DNA of 64,000 nucleotides from Branchiostoma floridae (Eukaryota; Chordata; Leptocardii; Amphioxiformes; Branchiostomatidae): NCBI RefSeq assembly GCF_000003815.2, contig NC_049980.1, forward strand, positions 12,793,075-12,857,074, read 5' to 3'. Numbering within the stretch: position 1 is the first letter of the stretch; each line of letters starts with the position of its first letter. Positions 23,401-33,850 of the stretch are shown here, one piece after another. The translations under genes were made by a program, and so were the position numbers. Under the pieces are notes generated by a model. That model had not been told where the DNA came from, did not search any database, and saw only the letters and a list, made by a program, of their open reading frames with translations.

Positions 23401-24201
23401 ACCATGTACCAGATTATCCAAACTTACAATCACGTAGGATAATGCATGATTTTTGTAAAAACAATACTGCTGATGAATCTTCCATTGGGCTATATTGTAA
23501 TAATACCGGTATATTTCTTTCCGTCCCAGTGAGCTGTGTGAGGAACCTTCCAGGATTTTTTGCTAAGCGGATCAACGACGCTTGTAAGGGAATGGGCACC
23601 GACGACACCACCCTTATCCGCTGTATAGTGTCGCGCTCAGAGGTCAGTCACTACATCATGACATCGACGTTAGTTTTGCTGAAATCATCTGTACGTGTAC
23701 TGCTGCTACTACTAGTACTTCCACTTCATCTTTCGGTAACGTTAGAGAAGCAATGGCCCTGGAACCTACACCGGCCATCTTCCCCCAAACATGTCTTAAA
23801 TAGTTTTGAGTCCACTACTTGTGATGACGCCCATCTTCATTTGTATTGGTATCTGCATAATCTTTCTCTCTCCACACACACATCTACAAATAAGCACTTT
23901 CACCCTCCTCTCTGTTGATCTTTCTTTCCATGGACAAAGTAGCTACCCTACAACTTTTACATTTTGCCAGACAGCCTTGGCAATGGTGTTTATCACATTA
24001 GCTTGCACCGTTGGAGCCAGGTCTCCAGTGCTGATGCATCCAATTCATGTGAACCTTTCTTTCTTCCCCTCCTGCTAGATTGACCTGGTGCAGGTGAAGG
24101 AGGTGTTTGAGTCCCGGTACGGCCGCACCATGGCCGAGGCCGTGGCTGATGAGTGCGGTGGAGACTACAAGAACATGCTGCTCGCTATCGTCAAGGATTA
24201 G
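11468..24201 (+). CDS. Annexin 1 of the cluster
   Basis: Eleven coding exons: 11468-11470, 12986-13061, 13398-13492, 13854-14024, 14226-14259, 14564-14646, 22249-22323, 22643-22744, 23135-23210, 23530-23642, 24079-24201. They join in frame to 316 aa, the size of a four-repeat annexin core. Annexins bind acidic phospholipids through calcium-dependent loops. Exon 1 is only the ATG (ATG|GTAAGC), so the protein starts M-A-T-I-E-P. Repeats lie near residues 14-85, 86-155, 170-243 and 245-316. Repeats III and IV keep GTDE/GTDD (RGTDES, GMGTDD). Repeat I reads GWGTEE and repeat II GAGTCED, so calcium binding there may be weakened. The third-repeat linker is acidic ([16 protein letters not shown]). 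Intron 1 contains the assembly gap. Intron 6 (7.6 kb) carries a transposon and a nested gene. Order and intron positions match annexins 2 and 3. Annexin identity is certain, the subfamily is not. Confidence 0.9.
11577..12001. other. Assembly gap (N run)
   Basis: 425 consecutive N inside intron 1 of annexin 1. Any apparent open frame across it is an artefact. Confidence 0.99.
13586..13763. mobile_element. Small TIR element (MITE) with TA ends
   Basis: The ends read TACAGTAGAAGCCGCTTAAT and, at the right, ATTAACTGGCTTCTACTGTA. This is an inverted pair with few mismatches, flanked by TA. CAGTA-type tips with a TA duplication fit non-autonomous pogo/Tc1-mariner derivatives. It lies in intron 3 of annexin 1 and has no coding capacity. 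Confidence 0.7.
15322..15663. repeat. Subterminal tandem repeat, about 121 bp x 2.8
   Basis: Units start at 15322, 15444 and 15564 (CCGGAACGGGACCA, then CATATCCGGATTTCCAGTAA and ACGTTCCGAATATTTC). The last is truncated. TCCGGA palindromes recur in each unit. It forms the left subterminal region of the CACTA-like element, where transposase-binding repeats usually lie. Confidence 0.85.
16210..16455 (-). CDS. Possible terminal exon inside the CACTA-like element
   Basis: A minus-strand frame of about 81 codons ends at TGA. The visible pattern is [16 protein letters not shown] and later E-T-C-R-R-Y-C-G, then an acidic tail. Just upstream the frame is closed, and CTTACGACAG could act as an acceptor. 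A further possible acceptor (CCATTCCAG after a T run) lies near 16539. The composition looks protein-like, but no family was recognised. It could be a captured host exon, a transposon accessory protein or chance. Confidence 0.3.
   Translation of the reverse strand: MPGAVVSCQNCFYSEDGRCLDYAMERTVLETCRRYCGVLPEHLPSPMIVHYHKDAEEGAPDDDSTVNTIRTYRGLENGLSY
17514..17890. repeat. 72-bp minisatellite, about five units
   Basis: Units start at 17514, 17587, 17658, 17730, 17802 and a partial one at 17874, each beginning GATATTGTCCGGATATGG (the partial one GATTTTGTCCGGATATG). Period 71-73 bp. Because 72 is a multiple of three, the minus strand shows an open 24-residue periodic peptide, which I treat as a by-product. 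It is part of the right subterminal region of the CACTA-like element. Confidence 0.9.
18069..18830. repeat. Degenerate subterminal repeats of about 190-240 bp
   Basis: Related segments at about 18,085, 18,270, 18,480 and 18,715 each run from an AAACGTnAATGACGTGTAT-like stretch to a TTGTCCGGAT-like stretch and ACAATCnCnGATTCATG. They are diverged and irregularly spaced. With the 72-bp array they fill the right end of the element. Confidence 0.55.
20001..20744 (-). CDS. Nested multi-pass membrane protein, unassigned
   Basis: One open frame of 247 aa on the minus strand inside intron 6 of annexin 1. It is strongly hydrophobic, with about six candidate membrane segments (roughly residues 5-35, 44-62, 72-95, 107-130, 147-170, 203-221) and charged connecting loops. 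It ends with a polar tail [28 protein letters not shown], a good acceptor, abuts the ATG at 20744. A donor AAAG|GTTAGT lies upstream at 21012, so an untranslated first exon is likely. If so spliced, an in-frame TGA upstream makes this ATG the first start. Codon use and absence of stops argue for a real gene. No family motif was recognised. It might be a retained receptor-like or transporter-like protein, or an intronless retrocopy. Confidence 0.62.
   Translation of the reverse strand: MTIEFDLALVLTIHSVLNTTCVLWRILSMLYWMVATQKGLWNNSGSAFGLLLAVVGLNGLTDWPIEHFHFNSQNVVIMEVLNQVLLYVLVFLVHNMREERAIPMSIRHRVCYALLVENAAAFSLTLNYVQTATLATTLLAQRFGFETEFVSSLHLIFFAICVMSTVSVEFVYLHKFRWTVAAHVPIQLWASTLYHQSAINGKIVCVLIALNALLVFIKLVPEKCNYYLTFSLKNNQDEGTDQRALKV
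22369..22562. mobile_element. MITE with CCACTAGA tips
   Basis: The left end CCACTAGAGGC ... GAGCGACC is mirrored at the right by CGGTCACTCAGCGGTCGCCG then TCTAGTGG. A second, more decayed copy is at 25968-26168 in annexin 2. It lies between coding exons 7 and 8 of annexin 1 and has no coding capacity. Confidence 0.6.
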
Positions 24202-24624
24202 GTCAATCTGCTGATGTCCGGGATTGATCCTCAAAACACTTTCTCAGGCAGTGGTCAGTCTTTGGGGTTATTCCGATGGCTATGCTGATGGCTATCTTTC
24301 TTCTAGCTTTGTTGCTTTTACGAGTGATTCAGGGTTTAAGGAACAAATCGAGACACGAATCAAATATCAACGATTAGTACTACAGTTGCATCTGCATGGA
24401 ATGTGTTCTGTCTCTTGTTGATCTAACGGAAAGAAAAGTTTCAATTCTTTCCTGTGAGTACATCAATGACGTTGCTAACAAAATGATATCATACCATCTA
24501 AAAGTTTGGTATATGATGATGGGCATACATGTACTTATGCATGGCATGGATGTTTAGATATGTCAGTATATCTACAACGTATCTGATAGGTGAATTATGT
24601 GGAGCAGTTGGCTGAGACATGAAA

Positions 24625-24630
24625 AATAAA
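24625..24630 (+). promoter_or_regulatory. Polyadenylation signal AATAAA of annexin 1
   Basis: The first clean AATAAA downstream of the TAG at 24201, giving a 3' UTR of about 430-450 nt. Confidence 0.6.
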
Positions 24631-24649
24631 ATATGCCTGTACGGTCTTT

Positions 24650-25335
24650 GGCTTTATTTCTGACGTCATACACCTGTATTGTAGATCAAAGAAGATTATG
24701 CGCAGCAACTCAAGACAATGCCTTCATCTACATACTATAATCATAATATGAAACATACACAACGTTATATCAGGTAGCCGTCTACTCATCAATTGATGGG
24801 AGAAACGGTTCAATTTATAAACTGCGCATGCGCAGCGTGATTGTTACTGAATGATATTCACAGCGAGATACATTGTGGGCAATATGTCAAGGTTAAAGGT
24901 CCCTCAAACAAAACACATCTGGACATGGTATCAATAATTGTACAGGCAAAAACTGATTTGAAGTTACGAGCCTTCGCCTTTGACACGTTACTCACTAAAC
25001 ATGCGCCGTTAATATAACTGTGGAGTGGTTTCATCGTGAAAACACCATTGGTCTTGCCATGACTTTACCATGACTATTCCTTGAGACCTTTAGAAGCACA
25101 TTCATATCAAGGTAATGAAGGTATCGTCAGTCCATGCGATCTCCAAGAGAATTGCAGACACAAACAGCTCGATAAAACGTGACTCGAATGAAATCGATTG
25201 TTGAGACTAGTGTGACCTCGCTGAATGTGGGCGTAGCTGGTTGGTCATCCTATTGGCATATCCCCGGCTGTCACCAGGTCAGCTGTGGGTCTATTCGAGG
25301 AAAGGAAGTTTTAATCCCCTGGGACCATCGACAGC
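24650..25335. other. Intergenic between annexins 1 and 2
   Basis: It holds a short MITE-like copy (24869-25004) and presumably the annexin 2 promoter and 5' UTR. No other gene or TATA box was recognised. Confidence 0.4.
24869..25004. mobile_element. MITE, 'CATTGTGGGTAATATGTCAA' family, diverged copy
   Basis: The left end TACATTGTGGGCAATATGTC resembles the tip of related elements at 27392, 30493 and 41602. The right end CGCCTTTGACACGTTACTCA is its inverted counterpart. Short and non-coding. Confidence 0.5.
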
Positions 25336-28300
25336 ATGGCAGACGTTCAGGTTCGTATAATATTTTTAATCATTAAAGGTATGGAGTGTTGAGGGAGGGC
25401 TGCCAACCTTCGCCTGGCCAGGAACGGTGAAACCGTTAGATGAGTCGGCTTTGACAGTGACACGTACCCTTGTGTTTGTATTAGCAAATATCTTTGTGCT
25501 TATGAGGAGCTGGGGTAAGGGGTGGGGTGTAGGTGGTATGGGATGATGTGTCACTCACTCAAGCTATTAGAAATCAATTCAAAGTTTGAATGCAGGCCAA
25601 TTTTACCGTTCAAAAATACACTCGTCATGCCGATCATTATATCTACCGTATCCTAGAGATAATGTTATAAATTGTACTGTTCTTCACGCGACAGTTATAT
25701 CGGGCCACTCCCTACTCAATATACCGGTCACGCTAATGCAGGAACAGAACATGGCGCATGGCAACCAGCACTACACGTCCGTCCAGAAAATTGCGGTGTT
25801 GGAATGAACGATCGAGCTATGAATAAAGGCAGCACTTATCAACAGATAGACTGGAATAAGATATGACGATTTACATCCCCTCCTAATCTTAGACGTGGTA
25901 TATTTTCTGGAGCACGCTGGACTAACCTCACAATGGTCTTTGTACAGTTTGACTATATTCCCTGTTCACTAAAGCACCTCTGAGCGACCAAAAATTTGGC
26001 AGATTGCTCAACAAATTTTCAAGACAAAAAAAAAAAGATTTTTCAACGTTTTGTTTGTTGTTTTGTTGTCTTTCACATCTTGTATCATTTTTCAATTATA
26101 AAATGAAGATGTACACAAATCCAATTTTGGCCGCTGTGTGGTCGCTCAGTGATAGCCGTTAACAGTGGAATAGGTTACGACATTACTATTACAGCAGACA
26201 TGGAGTATTTGGCACCGGTCCAACAGCATCCTGTTCAGGCTGCTCCAGTCTGGTTCAGGGCAGGCATGGCCGGGTTTCTGCCAAAAAACATACAAATTTC
26301 GCACTGTGCATAACGACCACGACTATCAGTTGTATTCTGAAGAGACCTGCGACTTAGTAATAGCTAATCGTTCTACAAGTCTATATATAGATACCATTGA
26401 ATTCGAAGAAAAGATATCATATGAGGATGGTATGCATGTAATGATCAAGGCAGAATCATTTTTAGCTTATTTTCAACTGGCATATTTTGTGTGCTTCGAT
26501 GCATAGATATTAATCAGAAACCTATAAGAACCTATTGTACGTATGACAAATCTAACAATAGTGATTAATAATTGATAACAAGACAGTAGATAAATGATAA
26601 TAATGTGTACGTTTTGATATTCAAAGCCATTTGTATATACAGTGCATGAGCAGGGACAACGGAAAACTGACACAGACGTTTCTTACATACACAAATGCCT
26701 CCGTCTCGAACATAACTATTGTACAACATATTGAACATAAATTTGTGAAGCATTTTTGTCCAATTGACCTTTTTTTGTCTATCAAGAGAATTTTCATTAA
26801 AGAGAATGGCTATTGACAGGATGCATCATTGCAAAATAGACTATTTAGACATCTCTACTAAATGATTCGGTGCTTTGACTTCAATGTTACGACACAGTAG
26901 AAGTCTACTTCTATTATTGTCGGATATAATTAGAAAGGTTCGTATTTTGGTTTCATACAAGCTTTTGACCAAGGAAAGGAGCGTTAGAAGATAATAACAA
27001 ATCTCCCTGTCAATGTGTATCGGCAGTGTACAGTACTGGTACTTATGATTTATGATATTATATAAAATTAAATAATTTATGTATTTACCTCTCTTAGTTC
27101 TTGAGACTGTATATGCAATTAGCCATCGGGCATGATTTTGCAAATAAACATCAGATATAATTTTAACACCTACCTCAGGGTACCATTTTTCCTGCTGAAG
27201 ACTTTGATGCTGAAGTCGATGCGGAGACGCTATATGAAGCCATGAAAGGATGGGGTAGGTACAGTTCATCTGGATCCTTCTAATCCTATTTGACGAATCA
27301 TATATAATTTTTTTTATAGATCATACTACTACCTCTCATGGTATCAAATGCTTAATTTGCCTCGTGGCTCCACCCTCGTATGCGAAGTGAGATGGATTGT
27401 TAGTAATATATCAAAGTTTAAGGCCTGTGAAACACAAACGCTCGCCTGGGCATGCGTTTTACCCTAAGCTGTCAGAGTTTCAGCCCAACAAAAGTTTTTA
27501 AAACGCCCTCCGTACCTGGGCTTGACACAGGGTATATATCTGTATGCGGATATGTCCAGACAAGAGCTGTTTGAGACTTTCAGAATTTATCCAGAAGTTT
27601 GAGACCTTCAACTTTGACACATTACCCATAATGCATCTATCTGCAAGGCGCAGTTGGAACCATGCATATATGAACCTCCTTGTTCACAGAAACCGTAACG
27701 TTACATACATTATACATATAGGCACAGATGAAGACCCCATTATTGATGTGCTGGCGAACAGGAGTAACGAACAGAGACTGGAGATCCGGGAAAAGTTCAA
27801 GCAGATGTATGGGGAGGTAAGAATGAAGTACCACGAAAAAGTTATTTTTTACAAAAGGAAACTTGGAACTTTATTACTGACTTTTGTCCAACCCGTTTTT
27901 TCAAACTATTTGCAAACTATGACAATTTTCAATATGCGAGGGGAAAAGGTCCCTTCCTCATAAGTCTTTGATAAAGTCACTCGTCTAAGCTTTAAGGAAG
28001 TTATCATAAGTTAAGGACACTGCCGTTATACAGAGAACACAAACCAAAATTTCATTTTGTCAATCTCAACAAGCGTCTAATAGATCGATTGAAGAGCGAG
28101 CTAAAAGGCGACTTCGAGGAGGTAGTGGTAGCACTACTAACGCCACCTGCCGAGTACCTGGCGCGTTGCATCAAGGGTGCCATGAAGGGGATGGGGACAG
28201 ATGAGCAGGCTCTCATCGAAATCATGTGCACCAAAGATAACCAGGTATGAAGGAGATATGTCGACTTTGATAAGTGATAGCATAATACGAACTCAAACTA

Positions 28301-30960
28301 AGTGTTACTATTGCGATGAGCAACTAATTGTGTATCATTATCTGTTTGGAAAAGTAAGAAGTGACAATGTAGACGTAAATGACATAAAAGGAGGTACAAG
28401 ACATGTATCTGCACGTATAGCTTATGTATTGTGTACAGTAAGCATGTGATTGATGTAGAGGTATCTACGACAGCGGCAGTGCCACACTGTACAGGGACTA
28501 CTTTCATTACATTTTTCTCCTAACCGAGTATCTGTCCTTGGTGCTGAATCATACTTCCCTTGGCACTGTTGCGTTCTTCTGAAAGCAACAGTGCCAATGG
28601 AAGTATAATTCAGCACCAAGCTTAAGGACAGATACTCGGTTAGGAGAAAAATGCCATGAAAGTAATCCCTGTACAGTGTGGCACATGGCGACAATATTAC
28701 GTGTAAAAAAAAGCAAATTGAATGTAACTCTCTCTTTTAAATATTTTCCTTAGGAAATGGAGGAGCTAAAATCGACCTATGCAGAGGGTAAGTTAATAGA
28801 CGTTTTATGTGCGCTCTACTTATTCATTTCGCCTAGGCTATATAAGAATAGCACCAAAACGTTTGTTTGATCCCATTATGTATTACATCATGATAGCTAC
28901 AATACTTGCATTTTCAACACATACATTTCATTTGTCTTCAGAACAACTTTTACAGCTTACTGGATTGGTGTTTTACCTCCCCTGTCTAGTGTTTGATGGC
29001 GACAGCCTTGAGGATGACATCGAAGGCGAAACCAGCGGGCATTTCAAACGGCTGTTGGTCTCTCTGTGCAACGTAAATATCAATATCTTATAAGTTTTCT
29101 TCAGATATGTACCCACGTATACATATCTTAAGTCAACTAGATATAGAACTGCTTCGCTGCATTGAAGAAAAGTTGCAATTAACATTCAAATTGTAATGGT
29201 CGTATGTTAGATTGTTCATGGCTTTTGGGCAAGAGCGCGTTACGAATTAGAATACGGTCACTGACGTGGTCACACGGTTTCGATTTGTTAGTAGAAATAC
29301 ATTCGGAATGACAAATTCATCATCATATGTGTTGAATAAAAATATTAACACCTTACTGTCCTCAGAATTTGATCAATTCTGAAAACATGATTATATCACA
29401 TTTCATAGCTCATCTAGACTGTCTGTTTTTTCAGGCTGGCCGAGAGGAAGGAGACGAAAATGACGTAGACGAAGGTTTAGCCGAGGAGGATGCCACTGAG
29501 ATATATGACGTAAGTTTTGTTGTTTTAATAATAACACATACACAGATATAAGCTTTAGAAGTAGAATATGTGAGAATATTAAACAAACGCGTATCATGCT
29601 AAGGAATTACATTTGACTTCTCTCCAATTCTTCTATCAATTCATGAATTAAGTCTAGTCTTACTTCATCTGGTCCAACGTGCATACAGTCCTAACGTGTT
29701 GGGTTGTGCTCTCACTTTATTTAGGCGGGGGAAGGCCAGCGTGGGACGGATGAGTCCAAGTTCAACTCTGTCCTGGCCCTGAGAAGCTTCCCTCACCTTC
29801 GTGTTATGTTCGACAAGTATCTCGAGGTACAAGCACATTGTCTCATAATCTCGCATAGAGTAACAAACAGAGCATACTGTAACAAATTTCTTTCGCAAGA
29901 CCAGACTCAAGGTCGACACAGAGACAATTCTCTACGTTCACAGGTGCGACTGTTCTATCTGTATTATATCGATTGTTTGTATTGTAGCACAGGATGCTAG
30001 AGGTATCTAATTATCTGACACTGACAGTGTTTCTTTTATAAAGCTTTCAGGGAACTCCATAGACAACATGATAGACGAAGAGTGCGATGGAGCAATCAAA
30101 GACGGATATATGGCTATTGGTGAGTGTATGTTGAAATCTAGATCTTTTCTATTGTTAATACCATCCAAATTCATTATTCTCTGCCGTTGAAGATGTGTAA
30201 ACGAATTCCATCACATTTCGCTGGATCCGGAGCCCATCTACTCGAGTCAAATGGAAGAGGAACGATATATTCTAATCCATTACTCTTATCAGATAGGAGC
30301 TTACCTTACACTATCCTTAAATTTTTAGTTTACTGTGTGCGAAACATTCCCGGGTTCTTCGCCAAGCGGATAAACGACGCGTGCAAAGGGATCGGCACGG
30401 ACGACTCCACTCTGATCCGCTGTGTGGTCTCCAGATCAGAGGTACATGCACTGAAAACGAGGTCCATGTTCCATGTACGCATGCGTGAAGAAATGCACTG
30501 TGGGTGATATACCCCTGAAACGTAAATAAAACATGTCTTTAGTATGGTCCATACAATGACACAATAGAAGTTATTGGATTTCACCTTTGAAATATTACCC
30601 ATAATGCATTTCATTGCGCATGCGTACTAAAAACTCATATTTTGATCGATCGTTTGCATCGTATTCTGTTGAATTAATTTCTTTGACAGATGATTTACTT
30701 TGGGCACCTTTCCAGATTTTATTGACCTTCCTATTGAACACACAGGGAAGTCATCATTATAGATCGTGAGGTAAAAGTGACACTCAGCATTTGATACGGT
30801 ATGATACAGCATGCCTCATCCTTCCATCCTGGTACAGATCGATCTTCAGCAGGTTAAGGAGGTATTTGAGACGCGGTACGGCCGGCCGCTGTCTGAGGCC
30901 ATCAAGGATGAGTGTGGCGGAGACTACAAGAACATGCTACTCGCCATCGTGAAGGACTAA
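25336..30960 (+). CDS. Annexin 2 of the cluster
   Basis: Eleven coding exons: 25336-25350, 27179-27254, 27722-27816, 28074-28244, 28754-28787, 28990-29072, 29435-29509, 29725-29826, 30044-30119, 30329-30441, 30838-30960. They join to 320 aa. From exon 2 on, every exon has exactly the same length as in annexin 1 (76, 95, 171, 34, 83, 75, 102, 76, 113, 123 nt), which shows tandem duplication. The N-terminus is M-A-D-V-Q-G-T-I-F-P. Repeat I should read GWGTDED, repeat II GMGTDEQ, repeat III RGTDES and repeat IV GIGTDDS, so all four calcium loops look intact, unlike annexin 1. The acidic linker before repeat III ([16 protein letters not shown]) is shared with annexin 1. The protein ends [16 protein letters not shown] role in calcium-dependent membrane binding is known for the family. 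The subfamily and tissue are not evident from the sequence. Confidence 0.92.
25968..26168. mobile_element. MITE, decayed relative of 22369-22562
   Basis: The left part CTGAGCGACCAAAAATTTGG and right part GTGTGGTCGCTCAGTGATAG are inverted relatives and match the copy in annexin 1. It lies in intron 1 of annexin 2. Confidence 0.5.
27392..27636. mobile_element. MITE, 'CATTGTGGGTAATATGTCAA' family
   Basis: The left end ATGGATTGTTAGTAATATAT then CAAAG is inverted at the right as CTTTGACACATTACCCATAA then TGCAT. The right tip is best preserved. The element is about 245 bp and non-coding, in intron 2 of annexin 2. Confidence 0.55.
28479..28684. repeat. Long near-perfect hairpin in annexin 2 intron
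   Basis: The left arm 28479-28572 and right arm 28585-28684 are reverse complements with few mismatches and small indels, separated by a loop of about 12 nt (GTTCTTCTGAAA). Arm tips read GTGCCACACTGTACAGGG. An RNA copy on either strand would fold into a stem of about 95 bp. It could be a foldback transposon or a source of a long hairpin RNA. It has no coding content. Confidence 0.85.
30493..30609. mobile_element. MITE, 'CATTGTGGGTAATATGTCAA' family, short copy
   Basis: The left tip ATGCACTGTGGGTGATAT is inverted at the right as TTGAAATATTACCCATAATG then CAT. About 117 bp, in the last intron of annexin 2. Confidence 0.6.
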
Positions 30961-31615
30961 AGGAGCAGGGATTAGATGACAACATCATTCAATAGAGTGA
31001 ACTACGATCATGCATCGGCATTCTTAATCGTATCTTCGAGTTAAGCAATAGAACAACAGTTTGCAATTTAATACAATACGTTATATTCGACCACGTTGAC
31101 TTATTATGTGAATGGCATCCGCGAGCGCATCAATTTTTTTACACTTCCAAGTTTGCGACTATGGTAGAAATCATACGGAGAAGCTGCAAAATGAGTAGTG
31201 AATGTTTGATACCTTAAACTCATAGCAAAAACAAAGGATATTTTCATTTGTAGGTATTTGCAGGTGGCTTGGATTTGCGTACAAGAGATTATCACCAGAG
31301 CTAAGTTTCACTAACAGAATCTTCATTCAATGAGAAGTTGCATGGTGTACATGTAACGTTACTTGTTCATCCTGAGCTTTTCTGAACAATGCATGGGGTA
31401 TAAATTAGATACTGAGGTTCAACAAAGCATATGTTATCCAGAATCGTTTGTGAGCTTTCTTAACCATTCTCTTGGCGATCTGATAATTTTCACTTGCTGG
31501 TCAATTTTCTATAAAATATACAAACCGCCTTTTACACTGCAGTACCAAGAAAAGCTGTCAGATCCTTTCCTGGAGAATACATGCATGGTGACATGCAGTT
31601 CAGACAAGTGACAAA
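30961..31615. other. 3' flank of annexin 2
   Basis: Contains the annexin 2 3' UTR. No clean AATAAA was found close by. No gene was recognised. Confidence 0.35.
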
Positions 31616-31827
31616 TACTGTAAATGCATTTAAGTTCGCGGGGATCTAATTTCGCGGTAGCGGGAAAATGGAATTTTCGCGTTGGTTTTAATTTCGCGGT
31701 AGCACCATGCACTGTAATCCCTTACTGTTATGGAAAAATGTTCGCGGTGGTTTTAAATTCGCGGTGAAGCGGCCGCCGCGAAAACCGCGAACATTAGTCC
31801 ACCGCGAACATTTCTGCATTTACAGTA
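31616..31827. mobile_element. TA-flanked MITE rich in TTCGCGG
   Basis: The ends are TACTGTAAATGCA and its inverse TGCATTTACAGTA. The inside carries repeated TTCGCGG/CCGCGAA in inverted arrangement, so the whole 212 bp can fold back. TA at both tips fits a Tc1/mariner-type duplication. No coding capacity. Confidence 0.8.
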
Positions 31828-33799
31828 TACCATTACATTTTTACAACGCACGAGTTAATGTTACCGAACGCTCACATTATTCCATTGCTGGCGATCAATT
31901 GATTAACTTCCAAACAGAAAAAAAAAATGTTTCAAGTAAGCTAGACAGTTTCGTATCTGTAGGCGCGCTGCTGGCGAGAAAGAAAGCGCTACAGTTACAA
32001 CAGAAAACGAATCTTTGCGTTTTACACAAAGTGAGAGATGAGAATAATGCGGACCTCCAGTCTGGCACGAAAGCACCCAACTGTGGGTCCGGCTGTCACG
32101 ACCGCGCCAGGTCTAGACTGTTCCATATTTTTCTCCAGGTAAATAACTACTTCACGTCAATAAAATGTGATTCCTTTGATTACCCAAACAACCGCGTAAA
32201 GGAAATTAGCATCGCTTACCTATACGTTTATTCTTTGCCACATATTAAATCTGTCCTATTAGATACCTACCAATACTTCTACGATGATAAAACATAGCAA
32301 TAAATTTCGTACCCCCTTTAGACCCAAGCAATGGCTTCTCTTGTATATTCCACACCTGTGTTTCAGCTGCAGTGACCGACTGTCCGTCACAATTAGTAGC
32401 TCAACCAATGAAAGCATGTCAATTAGAGGTTCGACCGATAAGAGATTCGCTGAATGTCCATGGATCAGGTAGCAAAGAATGTGCATACGAGAAACCCTGG
32501 ATGATCAACGAGACTGGTAAATTGTTTGTATTTATGACTTAGTCTGCTTGCTTACTGCCTAAGTCGAGTCCATCTGGTCTCGAGCTTGACTTAGTCTAAT
32601 CAGTGGCAAAGTTGTAATCTTAGTGACAGACAAACACTCAGCAGTCACTACAATAGCCCTGTTTCACGGATGTACAGTAATTTACATTGACGATTGCACA
32701 TTTCTGAACCTATAGAATAAATCATTCTAAGACTGAATTTGAGGATGATTTTACACGGGTGTTTCAGTCGATATATGGAAAGGCGTTTATTTATTGGCAA
32801 TAAATCTGAAGAAAAGTCATAGAGTTTTGGGGAACTCCTTCATGCAAGTTGTTTCACACGAATGTTGTTTCCTGAAACATAAACGTTAACTGCTGTGTTG
32901 TCTCTTATCCAAGATGAGAGAGCAATAATTGTGTAAAAAAAGCTGACCCCGTGCACCATCTCCCAGCTTCTCGGCGTTTATGGCACCATACACTTCCCAT
33001 TGACGTCACAATAATTATAATTTGAATCCCCTGGAGACCAATTGGTGGATAATTGAATTAAGCACTAGCATCTTCGTGTGTCGTACAGACAAACACTGTA
33101 ATCCAACATGGCGCAAATGACGTCAAATGAAGAGCCTGTATAGAACACTGTGGTATGCGAATTCCTTTCATTGTAGGTCACTAACCTATAGGTCAAACAG
33201 CATGCTTGATGGTGAAACGTAGCGATTATCATAACATTTGTATAAGTTGGACTGATCTGGACCTTCATTTACAAACGCCAAAAAAATCTATTAACAAACA
33301 AAATGTTTTGCAATTTTGCTCGATTTAACATACGCCACCCGTACTCCTTTACCTCGAATCTAAAGCAATATTTTCTTTTTAATTTCAATGCCGATAGAAG
33401 TATCTACTTGTCTCAAAATTCAAAGTCAAACCGCTCTACTCTCTCACCATATATAATTTACAACACAGTATCTGAAAATGCCAAATCTACTGAGCTCGTG
33501 TTGATGACAAGGATACCAAGGTTGGAAGTTTCCAGATATCCAATGATTATCCTGTTTTAGCTTGGAGAGACGAAGGAGACCCTGCCGCTGAGTATTACCG
33601 GTTTGGATACCGGGTTTACTAAGGTCATAGTCATGGCCTTCCGTCAATCAACACCAACACACACGAGTTATCACCACTGTTCCCATTCCGGGAGATGACA
33701 GATGCGACGCATATAGACGGGTCAGTAGCACAGGGGCAGATGGGAAATCTCAATATAACATCTCCATATCGGTCAGACACGCGGTGACGGGGGTACAAG
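31828..33799. other. Intergenic between annexins 2 and 3, part 1
   Basis: No gene is supported. An open stretch from 31707 to 32297 starts inside the MITE and is not convincing. The 130 bases before 33800 could be a promoter of the candidate exon there. Confidence 0.35.
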
Positions 33800-33850
33800 A
33801 TGGATCCGCTGGCGTGGTTTACCGGCTTCTTTAAGCACCAAGAGGGAGCG
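33800..33850 (+). CDS. Candidate alternative first exon (17 codons)
   Basis: ATG at 33800 opens MDPLAWFTGFFKHQEGA and ends at a donor GCG|GTATGT in phase 0. The next plus-strand acceptor in phase 0 that starts a known coding exon is annexin 3 exon 2 at 38600 (A-S-V-N-P-F). Joined there, it would replace the bare ATG of exon 1 with a 17-residue aromatic and basic N-terminus. Annexin N-terminal tails often differ between isoforms. The exon could also be chance or belong to an unrecognised gene. Confidence 0.3.

Noticed and set aside
31707-32297. 196-codon plus-strand open frame
   Set aside because: Starts inside a MITE and shows no recognisable domain. The later part up to a GTAAAT at about 32,140 could be an exon, but there is no acceptor or partner exon to support it.
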